37,442 bases of DNA from Chitinispirillaceae bacterium (GTDB lineage Bacteria; Fibrobacterota; Chitinivibrionia; Chitinivibrionales; Chitinispirillaceae): NCBI GenBank assembly GCA_016932075.1, contig JAFGDP010000118.1:1-37442 (forward strand). The letters run 5' to 3'. The notes beneath the pieces were generated by a model. The model saw nothing but the letters and a program-made list of their open reading frames with translations, searched no databases and had not been told where the DNA came from. Made by a program: the position numbers and the translations under genes. Positions 7,033 through 15,790 of this stretch are shown here, one piece after another (within the stretch, counting starts at the first letter, position 1; every line of letters begins with the position of its first letter).

Positions 7033-8643
7033 ATGGTTCAAAAAATGTTTTTTCTGTGCGTCATAGGCATACTGGTTTCATTCAACCCGGCCGTCATGGC
7101 GCAGGAACAGACCATGAGCGAGCAGGAATACCAGGCAATGCTGGAAACCCTGGACAACTGCTGTTCGCCGGAACAGCAGGCGTGGTATGAACAGCAGCAT
7201 GAACTGTATGTTAAAGAGCACCCGGTGACCCCGCTTAAGCGGTATGCGCAATTCACCGCCTACGAAGGTTCCCCGGTGTATCGTCTCAACAGCGGTGTTG
7301 ATCGAATTTTGATGATTATAAACCAGAATCTTTATTCAAACCAGACCGCCAAGCAAAAGATAGACCGCTATATCCAGGACGTGGGTAACGGGCATGGCTG
7401 CGAAATCGAAGTGGAGATCCTCGAAGGCGGTTCCGCGGAAGAGCTCAAGGCTCTTTTTAAAAGTTATTATACCGACGGCGGCCTAAACGGCGTTGTGCAG
7501 ATCGGCAGTTTTACACCGGCATGGTTTTTTGATGCTGATACACGGTATGGCGGCAATTTCACCTGCGATTTGTTCTTTGAGGATCTGGACGGTACATGGC
7601 AGGACAGGGATGGAAACGGCAGGTACGACGTTCATGACCCCGGCAGCGGCGATAGAGCTCCTGAAATTTTTTATGGCCGGATTGACCCTAAAACCATGGG
7701 GAGTTTCGGTACCGAGGTGGAGCTTCTCAGCACCTACATGGATAAAAACCATGCGTACTGGACCGGGCAGATACCGTTGAAAAAATCGGCTTTTGTGCAA
7801 ATTGAGCCGGACTGGCGGAGTTCCGCCAATTACGTGGACAGGATTTACGGGACCGCGAACACTGAAATTATCAGAGGCACCGGTTCCCGTTCCGATTATC
7901 TGAACAACAGATTGACAAAAGATTATTCTTTTCTCCACTTGTGGTGCCATTCCGGCTATACCGCTCATTCGTTCTCAAATGGAGGGTCATTAAATTACAG
8001 TACGATTGTGGCGGTACCGCCCAAACCCATCGGCTATGCGCATGACGGCTGTCACTGCGCTGACTGGGCCGCAGGCAACAACAGGGGATTCACGGTCGGA
8101 GCATACGTCTATAATGAAAGCCCAACGGCTCTCGTGGCCATCAGCGGCACAAAGACGGGTCAGTGGATCGGGAACAAAGGTCAACGGTTTTTCGAAGAAC
8201 TGGGAAAAAACACGTGTATGGGAGAGGCATACAAGTTGTGGTTTGGACCATATATAAATAGTGCGCGAGACATGGCGTATTTCATCTTATGGGATTATGG
8301 CTATTGCATAATAGGCGATCCCATGATGACGTTTATTGAAAGAACCACCGATATCAAAAAAAATACCCTGTCACTTGCCAATGCCGGCGGGTATCTGCAA
8401 TGCTCGGCTCTGGCATCAAGCCGGACCGTGGTCCTGTCCTACGCCCTGCCGCATCCCGCATCTGTTGATTTAGGTTTGTACAACAGTTCCGGGAAATTGG
8501 TACGCACCGTGGTGAGCGGCGCACAGGGTCCGGGCACCTATTCGTCGCATTGTTCGACCGACCGGCTGCCTGCGGGGGTGTACGTGGCAACGTTGCGGAC
8601 CAATTCATCCGCAATGTCAAAATTCGTGCATATTGTCAAATAG
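7033..8643 (+). CDS. gingipain-like cysteine peptidase (family C25) with sorting tail
   Basis: 536 residues; a strong AGGGAGG ribosome-binding site precedes ATG 7033. Signal peptide to about residue 23 (PAVMAQ). A propeptide-like helical region (25-65) precedes the caspase-fold domain. C25 hallmarks are visible: EDLDGTWQDRDGNGRYD then APEIFYGRID (residues 183-217), the clan CD catalytic pair His306 in LWCHSG and Cys340 or Cys342 in HDGCHC, and the closing IIGDPMM (426-432). Residues about 450-536 form a sorting-type domain (VDLGLYNSSGKLV, then LPAGVYVATL). Known members are secreted Arg/Lys peptidases or the type IX sortase PorU; this one is much shorter than PorU and is probably an exported peptidase. 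Its specificity cannot be read from the sequence. Confidence 0.85.
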   Translation: MVQKMFFLCVIGILVSFNPAVMAQEQTMSEQEYQAMLETLDNCCSPEQQAWYEQQHELYVKEHPVTPLKRYAQFTAYEGSPVYRLNSGVDRILMIINQNLYSNQTAKQKIDRYIQDVGNGHGCEIEVEILEGGSAEELKALFKSYYTDGGLNGVVQIGSFTPAWFFDADTRYGGNFTCDLFFEDLDGTWQDRDGNGRYDVHDPGSGDRAPEIFYGRIDPKTMGSFGTEVELLSTYMDKNHAYWTGQIPLKKSAFVQIEPDWRSSANYVDRIYGTANTEIIRGTGSRSDYLNNRLTKDYSFLHLWCHSGYTAHSFSNGGSLNYSTIVAVPPKPIGYAHDGCHCADWAAGNNRGFTVGAYVYNESPTALVAISGTKTGQWIGNKGQRFFEELGKNTCMGEAYKLWFGPYINSARDMAYFILWDYGYCIIGDPMMTFIERTTDIKKNTLSLANAGGYLQCSALASSRTVVLSYALPHPASVDLGLYNSSGKLVRTVVSGAQGPGTYSSHCSTDRLPAGVYVATLRTNSSAMSKFVHIVK

Positions 8644-8649
8644 CGCATA

Positions 8650-8672
8650 CGCATCCACCCACACCGGATGCG
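8650..8672. terminator. hairpin after the C25 gene
   Basis: CGCATCC (8650-8656) pairs with GGATGCG (8666-8672) over a 9-base loop, 6 bases after the stop codon. There is no U-run, so this is a weak or factor-assisted end signal at best. Confidence 0.3.
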
Positions 8673-8708
8673 AGTTGCGGTGACACAGACGCCATAAACG
8701 GTTTCATG

Positions 8709-8747
8709 CCCGGCACCGGCGAAGGGTGCTCGTATGTGGGTGCCGGG
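8709..8747. terminator. GC-rich hairpin in the convergent gap
   Basis: CCCGGCACC (8709-8717) pairs perfectly with GGTGCCGGG (8739-8747) over a 21-base loop, between the converging C25 and M23 genes. It is a possible bidirectional transcription barrier without a strong U-run. Confidence 0.35.
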
Positions 8748-8889
8748 ATAGTAAAAAAGCTATCTCCGGCGTAAAAACCTTGTGTACTGTTTGCTGCGGT
8801 CCGTTTTTGAATACGCGCACGGCACTACCGGGAGAGGTTTCTCTGCCCGTGTTCCTTTTTTTTCCGTCAATTTGAATACCGCGGAACGG

Positions 8890-11172
8890 TCACCCCTTGA
8901 TGGTGAAACGGCCGGCGCGGGTGTATCCGCTGCCGTTCACGGTAACGATATACGTTCCTGCGACGGTTGTGGACGGGTTCCAGTTAAACGTCATGGGACC
9001 GGCGCGGAAGAACGACGGTGAGGACAGGCTCGCGACCAGACGGCCGGAAAGGTCGCACACCCGGGCAATACATTTTCCCGCATACGGAAGATCGAACGAA
9101 ATGCTCACGCTTCCGTTGCGCTCCCGGACATGAAACCACCCGGCCCGTTCGACCAACGACACCGGATCGGCCTTGACATTGATGCCGTTGCGGAAGTACA
9201 CCCGCTGGCTGTCAACCGCGGCGTTACCAGCACAATCGCGCAGTTCCACGATCACCATATAATACCCGTCGGGATAACTCGTGGTCCTGAGCGCTTCAGC
9301 CTTGCGCATGCCGGCAAGCGTCGAGTCTCCCCTGTTGTTGGTGATGGTGTGGAAATAGTAGCGTCCGGTCGATGTCCAGGCGCTGTGCAGCACGCATTTG
9401 GAATCGATACGGTACATGATGGGAGGAAGGATGGTCATATACTGAGAGCCGGTGTAATCTGGCATGATGAAATTCCGGCACAACCCGCATTTCCGCGGCA
9501 GGACGATCGACCCGGTCCGCTGGTCGCGCAGCTGGTAATAAATCGCATGGGCCGGCTGCTCCCACTGCGAGGTGCCTATTTTATCGGTCATCTTCACGAT
9601 GATGTCGATAGATCCCCGCAGGCTGTCGGGGTGCAGGTATCGCGGCGTGCCGGCGCTGTCGTTGGTGGAAAAAAGGAATTTCGAATTGGTCTCCGCATTG
9701 AGAAACTCCGGGCGCACCGTATCGCCAAACGGGCGTAAAAGGGCCACCGGATCACAGACGTTCCGCCACTGGTCGTCGGTGTATGACCAGGTCTGGCCAT
9801 GGTCCCGGATGCGCGATAAATGGATGTGGCTTCGCGGCGTACCCGCGGCCCGGGTCAACGCATCCCACGGAACCAGGGTCCCGATCAGTTGTCCGCGTCT
9901 GACCTGATCTCCCGGTCTCACGGTGATGGAACTCTGGTTCAGATGGGCATACAGAAACCCATCAGAGGTGTCGGACCGGTTTACTTCACTGACCGCCGCA
10001 CGCCAGTACAGGCTCGGATTCGCCTGGTCAGTGAGGGTCACCACGCATTTACAATACCCGTCGGCAACGGCAAGCACCTGGGCATTGGCAACGACGTCGA
10101 TATCGAATCCCTGGTGCAGATAGGCACCTGAATTGGTATTCGAAGAATTCGACAGCGCGAGATACCCGTTCCATGCCCGGTGCGCCTGGTCCTGCGGTGA
10201 AAACGGCCAGGGGAATTCGTTGCTGCTGTAATTATATCGCAGCTTTTCAATCGGACATTCGACCGTCTCCTGTTCCTCTTCCGATACAAGCCTTCCGGAA
10301 TACGCATACGTCCGCAGGATCCCGGTAAAGACCGTGTGCGCGTCGTTCTGCCTGCGCACGCCGGCCCAGATCCTGTCGGCGCCGAACGCGACAGCAACGA
10401 ACGCATTGTTGCCTGACAGCCGGTCGGTAAAAACAGGGGCAAGCCCGGGCAGGGAAAAAACACGCAGGACATCGCGGTCGACCATGGCGAGAAGACGGTT
10501 GTCCGGCGATATGTCGATCCCGCGCACGTAGCCGCTCGTGATCGCACGCGTCGGCCCTTTACGCACCCCCTGGTAAACGGAAATACGCGATTTCCCCGGA
10601 GTCTGGTCAGAGACCGTAGCAGTCATTAAGCCATCGTCGGAAACGGCATATGCCTGCGCCCTGGGATACCGGGTCACGCTGCCGCTTGCACAATCAACGA
10701 TGTCAAGGAATTCCTTGCCGCCGATCCCGAAAAACCGTCCGCCCTGGCTGAAACCGAACAGTTCGCAGCCCGGATACGAAAGCGCGGCAACGCGCTTTCC
10801 CTGGGGCGAATAAAAGGCGATGCCGCCGCTTCGATCATGCGACCGGTCGTGTTCGCGCGCCATGAAAAAGCCGGCGTTCGAAACAATCGGAGCGCCCCGG
10901 ACACCCTTGAGCGAGAACCGGACATGCCCGTTTTCAAAAAGGGTCATGGATGTCGGGCGCTTGTCCTTGTCGCGGCCAGACGGCAGCGCATAGAACCTGC
11001 CGTTCTGCGAAGCAATGGCGTCCGCCTCCACGACAGCGTCTAAAGGAGGGACAAAACTACCGGAATACGAAACTGCGGGACAGGTACGTTCTCCACCCGA
11101 AACCAGCGCGGCTGCTGAAAATAAAATAACCGCGGAAAGAATACCTGTATGACGTGTTGAATAAAGGCGCAT
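8890..11172 (-). CDS. secreted M23 metallopeptidase with N-terminal beta-propeller and sorting tail
   Basis: 760 residues from ATG at 11172, chosen because GAGAGGGGG lies about 6 bases upstream and the signal peptide (ILSAVILFSAAALVSG) begins there. Residues about 40-300 show WD/propeller-like repeats (ISPDNRLLAMVDRDVLRVFS). Residues about 340-460 are a LytM/M23 domain with the full zinc set: H353 and D357 in HQGFD, H410 in YAHLN, and H449/H451 in RSHIHLS. A beta-rich region (500-660) leads to a C-terminal sorting domain (670-760; RVCDLSGRLVASL). M23 enzymes cut peptidoglycan cross-links or glycine-rich peptides. The propeller-plus-sorting-tail layout suggests a substrate outside the cell rather than its own wall. 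It lies alone, convergent with the C25 gene. Confidence 0.85.
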   Translation of the reverse strand: MRLYSTRHTGILSAVILFSAAALVSGGERTCPAVSYSGSFVPPLDAVVEADAIASQNGRFYALPSGRDKDKRPTSMTLFENGHVRFSLKGVRGAPIVSNAGFFMAREHDRSHDRSGGIAFYSPQGKRVAALSYPGCELFGFSQGGRFFGIGGKEFLDIVDCASGSVTRYPRAQAYAVSDDGLMTATVSDQTPGKSRISVYQGVRKGPTRAITSGYVRGIDISPDNRLLAMVDRDVLRVFSLPGLAPVFTDRLSGNNAFVAVAFGADRIWAGVRRQNDAHTVFTGILRTYAYSGRLVSEEEQETVECPIEKLRYNYSSNEFPWPFSPQDQAHRAWNGYLALSNSSNTNSGAYLHQGFDIDVVANAQVLAVADGYCKCVVTLTDQANPSLYWRAAVSEVNRSDTSDGFLYAHLNQSSITVRPGDQVRRGQLIGTLVPWDALTRAAGTPRSHIHLSRIRDHGQTWSYTDDQWRNVCDPVALLRPFGDTVRPEFLNAETNSKFLFSTNDSAGTPRYLHPDSLRGSIDIIVKMTDKIGTSQWEQPAHAIYYQLRDQRTGSIVLPRKCGLCRNFIMPDYTGSQYMTILPPIMYRIDSKCVLHSAWTSTGRYYFHTITNNRGDSTLAGMRKAEALRTTSYPDGYYMVIVELRDCAGNAAVDSQRVYFRNGINVKADPVSLVERAGWFHVRERNGSVSISFDLPYAGKCIARVCDLSGRLVASLSSPSFFRAGPMTFNWNPSTTVAGTYIVTVNGSGYTRAGRFTIKG

Positions 11173-11357
11173 TTTTCCCCCTCTCCCATGAATTGATAGA
11201 ATCTCCGACTTTCCGGAAAAGGGGCGGGCAAGGACATGTTCCGTTACACGACCGTGGTTTTTTTCATCGTTGCCGCCCCTGCCGTCCAAGCGCGAGACAT
11301 CCACTCGGATAAATATAGGTCTTCCTCTTGCTCATTAGCAAACGAGACAGGGATCCC

Positions 11358-11582
11358 TTAGAGCCGGAATTTGTCATCAACAGGGGGCCGGCGTCTGGGT
11401 TGAGGCCGCGGTGCTGATCCGTCGTCGGCAAGTGCAGTGCCCACTTCGCCCATGGCATAGGAGCGCGCCCCATACGGAAACACGAGCGTGATCACCGCTG
11501 ACTGGCCCACGGCGGCGTATGCATCCGCAGCCAGTCCGATACCAGCGGCAATGATGAGATTTCGGTATAATTTTTTTTGCAT
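11358..11582 (-). pseudogene. decayed N-terminal fragment of a PorV-like outer-membrane protein
   Basis: The frame from ATG 11582 begins like PorV/UPF0164 proteins of the type IX secretion system: a signal peptide (LIIAAGIGLAADAYA) followed by VGQSAVITLVFPYGARSYAMGEVGTALADD (given in full only as this N-terminal block). Intact members continue with a short loop and an NPAG motif. Here the frame instead becomes Pro/Arg-rich and stops, while an adjacent frame reads LNPDAGPLL, as expected after a frameshift. No further beta-barrel sequence exists before the M23 gene at 11172, so most of the roughly 300-residue protein is missing. Upstream the same frame is open into a hydrophobic stretch but has no start codon. 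Confidence 0.65.
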
Positions 11583-11667
11583 CGCACTGCCCAGTACAAC
11601 GAACAGGAGTATCAGAAAAGGCAGCAGGAAGAGCTGCGCAAACGCAAATAACCGCCAGCCGCGCTTT

Positions 11668-12336
11668 TTACAGAATAATCAGCTTCGTTATTCTCTCTCC
11701 ATCAAATTCCCTTTTCGCCAGCACGCAAAACAGGGCGCCGAAGAGAAAGATAATTAGCGCGAGCACCACCAAAGGAATCGGCCAGAACATTGCCAGGGCG
11801 CTGTAGAGGCTCACGAGGAAAATAACGATGAACAGGTTGATAAAGTGGAGCACGCGCGGGTTGGGCAGGAGCACGGAGAAGTAGGCGCTGCTTGCCGCGG
11901 TCATGAACGAGGCTCCCAGGTACACGAGTAAACCGGATAGCCCGATCATGACGTCCGGACCGACCATTTGGACGGGAAGAAAAAAACGCACAATATTCGC
12001 GATCGACATGCACAGCACGCCCACGAGCATGGTGGTCGTAACGATGAAACCCATTTTGCCATAGAGGATGCCGCGTCGCGAAATGCCGGAGGTAAGCAGT
12101 ATCTCGAGCGATCCGGAGATGCGCTCCGCAACGAACACGCTGTTGGCGAAGGTGGCCGCGATGATCACGCTGAACGAGGAGAGCCAGAACGGCGCGAAGA
12201 ACAGGAGAAAGCTTTTCCACGTCGCGATCAGGAATCCCCAGCCGGTGATCATGACCGCATACACGATGAAAAGGCCCCGGTCGCTGCTCATGAAGCTGCG
12301 CCACTCATTGTTCAGCACGATGAACGCGTCACGCAT
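11668..12336 (-). CDS. ABC-2 type transporter permease
   Basis: 222 residues from ATG 12336. AAGGA lies 8 bases upstream, and the alternative ATG at 12345 would sit directly on that site. Six hydrophobic spans are visible (for example FIVYAVMITGWGFLIAT, FLLFFAPFWLSSFSVIIAA, VVLALIIFLFGALFCVLA), with the ABC-2 signature VFVAERISGSLEILLTSGIS between spans 2 and 3. It overlaps the upstream ATPase gene by 8 bases (ATGCGTGA), so the two are translationally coupled. Substrate unknown. The layout recalls gliding- or secretion-linked ABC pairs and multidrug or bacteriocin exporters, but no GldG partner is present. Confidence 0.85.
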   Translation of the reverse strand: MRDAFIVLNNEWRSFMSSDRGLFIVYAVMITGWGFLIATWKSFLLFFAPFWLSSFSVIIAATFANSVFVAERISGSLEILLTSGISRRGILYGKMGFIVTTTMLVGVLCMSIANIVRFFLPVQMVGPDVMIGLSGLLVYLGASFMTAASSAYFSVLLPNPRVLHFINLFIVIFLVSLYSALAMFWPIPLVVLALIIFLFGALFCVLAKREFDGERITKLIIL

Positions 12337-13312
12337 GGGGTTCATCCTTGGTGTCCGGGGAATTGGTGGACGGTTTGCGGAGATATTCGTTTTTAATGGC
12401 CACGCTGAACGACTCGCCTGCCGGGCTCACCCTGCGTATGGCGCATCCGGCAGCGGCAAGCCTGGTGACGAGACGCGGAATTGTCTCTTTGGGCAGCACC
12501 ACGCCAAAATGCCAGCAATGGTCGTCATACGTTGCGCCGGTGCCGCACGTCTCCTCGATGATGGCGCCCCACTGCTCGTTGAAATCAGCGTCAAGCTCCC
12601 ACGGTTTTGCAATACCGGAGCCGACCCGCACCTTGGCGATCTCGGTTATTTTTTTATCGCGCAGGATTCCGACGTCGTCGCACAGTTCGTCTATGGCGTC
12701 GAGTTGATGGGAACTGATGAGGACGGCTGCGCGCTTGGCGCGCGCATGACGCACGAGCCTGGTAAAGTGGTCATAGGCATCCACGTCGAGCGCCACGACC
12801 GGCTCGTCCAGAAGAAATACGGCCGGCCATCCGAGAAACGCCCTGCAGATCGCGCACTGCATGCGCTGGCCGCGCGAAAAAAATTTCACCGGTTTTTTGC
12901 TTTTGTAGATGTCGGCGTCGCTCCAGTGCGTGTCAAGATACGTGCACGCCTCTTTCCACGGGACCCGTTTTGCGGCGGCAAACACATGCATGTTCTGCTC
13001 GAACGTCAGATTACCCCAGAATCCGTCGTGCTCAAGCACCACGCCCATGCGGCGGTGGAGCGCGGTGTCGTGCGACCAGGGGTCTTTGTTGAGCACGGAA
13101 ATCGCGCCGCTTCCGCCTTTCAGAATACCGAGCAGCATCCGGATAAGCGTTGTCTTGCCGGCGCCGTTCAGGCCGACCAGCCCGTACACCTGGCCCTCCC
13201 GTATGGTCAGTGACAGGTTGTTGATAACGACGTGGTTTCCGAATGATTTTGACAGCCCCTGCACGTCGACGACTGGCGGAGATGTGGTTTTTTCAGGAGC
13301 TGGCGTAGGCAT
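12329..13312 (-). CDS. ABC transporter ATP-binding protein
   Basis: 327 residues; AGGAAG precedes ATG 13312 at a normal distance. Walker A is GLNGAGKTT (near residue 50), the signature loop is degenerate (FFSRGQRMQ, with R where most have G), and Walker B is VFLLDEPVVALD. Residues about 215-327 are an extra C-terminal domain as seen in the CcmA/DrrA-like class (MRHARAKRAAVLISSHQLDAI is the H-loop region). It powers the permease encoded immediately downstream. It is the first gene of a two-gene operon divergent from putP. Confidence 0.92.
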   Translation of the reverse strand: MPTPAPEKTTSPPVVDVQGLSKSFGNHVVINNLSLTIREGQVYGLVGLNGAGKTTLIRMLLGILKGGSGAISVLNKDPWSHDTALHRRMGVVLEHDGFWGNLTFEQNMHVFAAAKRVPWKEACTYLDTHWSDADIYKSKKPVKFFSRGQRMQCAICRAFLGWPAVFLLDEPVVALDVDAYDHFTRLVRHARAKRAAVLISSHQLDAIDELCDDVGILRDKKITEIAKVRVGSGIAKPWELDADFNEQWGAIIEETCGTGATYDDHCWHFGVVLPKETIPRLVTRLAAAGCAIRRVSPAGESFSVAIKNEYLRKPSTNSPDTKDEPHA

Positions 13313-13532
13313 GGTTTTTCTTCCTCAAGGGGCAAAGCCGGAATTAAAAGCGCTGCATGCGGATCCCTCTGCAGCACCTCAACCTCATGCAATGCACTTA
13401 CTAACTTACCATGAGCGACGCAGTTCGTCAATTAAAAAAGCACCCGAAGGTATCAACCGCATCAAATCGTATACTATTTTATCTGTGCACGGTTTCATAA
13501 TTGGTCATACGTCAAATCGTGAAGATGCTTCG

Positions 13533-15026
13533 ATGAACAATGATACCATTACCATCCTGATCCCCTTTGTCCTGTATCTTGCCTTCATGACCGGCATCGG
13601 CATCTTTTTCTACTTTCGTACCAAAAACCTGTCCGACTATATTCTCGGCGGAAGGAAGCTCAATGCATGGGTGACCTCGATGAGTGCCCAAGCATCCGAC
13701 ATGAGCGGGTGGCTGCTCCTGGGCCTTCCCGGGTTCGCGTATGTGGCGGGTCTGCAGTCAATCTGGATCGCGCTCGGTCTTGTTATCGGCACGTATCTGA
13801 ACTGGAAATTCGTTGCATCCCGGCTGCGGCGGTATTCAGAAGCCTTCGGTAATGCAATGACGCTGCCGGTTTATTTTGAAAACCGGTTTCAGTCAGATGC
13901 CAGGGTGCTCAGGATCGTTTCCGCGTTTTTTATTCTTGTGTTTTTTCTTATCTATACCGCGTCGGGGTTTGTTGCAGGCGCAAAGCTTTTCAGCACCGTG
14001 TTTCATCTCCCATATACCACGGCGCTCCTTGTCGGCATTCTCGTTATTATCATTTATACCTTTCTTGGCGGCTTCTTGGCGGTAGCATGGACCGATTTTT
14101 TCCAGGGTCTGATGATGTTCTGTGCGATCGCGTGTGTGCCGGTGCTTGCCATGAACGCTGCAGGCGGTTTTCAGGCTTCGGTGAGCGCCATATCGAGCAT
14201 TAATCCCCACCTGTTGCATGCGTTAACCGACGCGGACGGCAACCGGCTGTCAGTCATCGCCATTGTTTCGCTCATGGCCTGGGGACTTGGCTATTTTGGG
14301 CAGCCGCACATCCTGGCAAGGTTTATGGCCATCCGGAAACCTGAACTGATCAGGCAGTCGCGCGTCATTGCCATGGTATGGGTCGTGGTGACGCTTGGCA
14401 GCGCCATTGCCGTGGGTCTTATGGGCATTGCCCTGCTTGGCACTGGACTTGGAAAACAGGCGAGCGAGACCGTGTTCATGGTCTTGGTGAATGACTTGGT
14501 CGCGCCTGTTGTTGCCGGATTTCTGCTTGCAGCGATTCTGGCAGCCATCATGAGCACCGCGGATTCACAGCTCCTTGTTGCATCGTCAGCAATTACCGAG
14601 GACTGTTACCGGATCTTTTTCCGGAAAAACGCCACTGAGGTCGAACTGGTGTGGATCAGCCGTTCTTCTGTCATCGCAATAGCGATCATAGCGTTTTTCA
14701 TCGGACTTGACCCGCAATCAAGCGTTCTTAAGCTTGTTGCCTATGCGTGGGCGGGATTCGGGGCAACGTTCGGCCCCATGATTCTCTTGTCGCTCTTCTG
14801 GAAAAGGATGACCTATGCCGGCGCTTTGGCAGGCATTATCTCAGGAGGCCTTACGGTCATCATATGGAAGCCGTTGCATGGAGGCGTCTTCGATATATAT
14901 GAGATCGTGCCCGGATTTGTCGTGTCGGCAGCGGTAATTATTGTGACAAGCCTGGTGGACAGGCCGCCGTTGCAAAGCATTGTGAAGGATTTTGAGAGAA
15001 TTGAAAAGGGAGAAAAAGCAAAGTAA
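13533..15026 (+). CDS. putP: sodium/proline symporter (SSS family)
   Basis: 497 residues from ATG 13533. The longer open frame upstream is antisense to the ABC ATPase gene and is not used. PutP hallmarks: GGRKLNAWVTSMSAQASDMSG then WLLLGLPGFAYVAGL after the first span, YFGQPHILARFMAI near residue 260, and an N-terminal MNNDTITILIPFVLYLAFM. About 13 transmembrane segments, matching the family's usual length. It imports proline with Na+ across the inner membrane for nutrition or osmoprotection. The divergent gap 13313-13532 holds both promoters; TATACT at 13470 is a candidate -10. The ribosome-binding site is weak (GAAGATG). It is followed 28 bases later by a YjdF-like gene. Confidence 0.93.
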   Translation: MNNDTITILIPFVLYLAFMTGIGIFFYFRTKNLSDYILGGRKLNAWVTSMSAQASDMSGWLLLGLPGFAYVAGLQSIWIALGLVIGTYLNWKFVASRLRRYSEAFGNAMTLPVYFENRFQSDARVLRIVSAFFILVFFLIYTASGFVAGAKLFSTVFHLPYTTALLVGILVIIIYTFLGGFLAVAWTDFFQGLMMFCAIACVPVLAMNAAGGFQASVSAISSINPHLLHALTDADGNRLSVIAIVSLMAWGLGYFGQPHILARFMAIRKPELIRQSRVIAMVWVVVTLGSAIAVGLMGIALLGTGLGKQASETVFMVLVNDLVAPVVAGFLLAAILAAIMSTADSQLLVASSAITEDCYRIFFRKNATEVELVWISRSSVIAIAIIAFFIGLDPQSSVLKLVAYAWAGFGATFGPMILLSLFWKRMTYAGALAGIISGGLTVIIWKPLHGGVFDIYEIVPGFVVSAAVIIVTSLVDRPPLQSIVKDFERIEKGEKAK

Positions 15027-15054
15027 TATTTGACATTTTTCAAAGGAGCGCTCC

Positions 15055-15654
15055 ATGAAAAAATCACAGGTCATATTATTCTGTATCAATCTTCTTTTGA
15101 TAACAGGGTTCAGTATCTATTTCCTGTTAAACCTGAATTATGAATTTATTATTTACGTCGGGGTAATCATATTCTTTCTTGTTTTGATTGTATTTACCCG
15201 AAACAAGGTCGATTATACATTAAGCTCCTTAATAGGCTTAACTATTTGGTCATTATTGCATTTATGCGGCGGCTGTATCTCTGTCGGTGAAAACGAACGA
15301 TTATACGAGTTGATTATAGTCAAGCTGTCCAGTACGTTGCCGATATTGCGCTACGATCAGGTGGTTCATATGTGGGGGTTTGGCGTCTCCACGATAGTGA
15401 TGTATTCATTATTGAGGAAATCATTAGTACCGATAATACAGCATAAAATTTCTCTGGGAATCGTATTGGTTTTGTCAGGTCTGGGGGTCGGGGCGTTCAA
15501 CGAAATACTGGAATTCATCGTTGAATTAAGCGTACCAGAATCGGGAGTTGGCGGGTATATAAACACCGCTCTTGATCTCTGCGCCAATTTGATTGGCTCT
15601 TTACTGGCTGTCATTTATATAAACGTTATATATCTCAAGCCTATAAAGACCTAA
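15055..15654 (+). CDS. YjdF/DUF2238-like membrane protein
   Basis: 199 residues with an AAGGAG ribosome-binding site. About six hydrophobic spans. The DUF2238-type polar motifs lie in the second half: RYDQVVHMWGFG, GVGAFNEILEFIVE and DLCANLIGSLLAV (Asp/His/Glu residues buried in helices). The family's function is not established. The gene is conspicuously AT-rich compared with putP and the GH9 gene on either side, hinting at a separate origin. The 28-base gap to putP allows co-transcription. Confidence 0.65.
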   Translation: MKKSQVILFCINLLLITGFSIYFLLNLNYEFIIYVGVIIFFLVLIVFTRNKVDYTLSSLIGLTIWSLLHLCGGCISVGENERLYELIIVKLSSTLPILRYDQVVHMWGFGVSTIVMYSLLRKSLVPIIQHKISLGIVLVLSGLGVGAFNEILEFIVELSVPESGVGGYINTALDLCANLIGSLLAVIYINVIYLKPIKT

Positions 15655-15790
15655 CCGTATGCTCCCATGAGCTTCCGCTTCAAATCCTGGCGGTAATCGT
15701 TATACCCGCCCTATTGAGTTGTCAGATCCGGGCAGGGTCAAGGTACCGCCCGATACTGCACCTGCATATGACATTCCAGAATTGTGTTTT

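Noticed and set aside
1040..11340. TATATTTATCC occurs on the minus strand upstream of both the PL9-like and the M23 genes, suggesting a shared promoter.
   Set aside because: A single 11-base match is expected many times by chance in a window of this size, and the flanking bases and distances do not agree.
12909..13532. Long N-terminal extension of the putP frame.
   Set aside because: It is antisense to the ABC ATPase gene and precedes the conserved PutP N-terminus; the protein from 13533 has the normal family length.
15655..15790. TTCAAATCC followed by a GC stretch looked like the T-arm of a tRNA.
   Set aside because: No acceptor, D-arm or anticodon arm can be folded around it.
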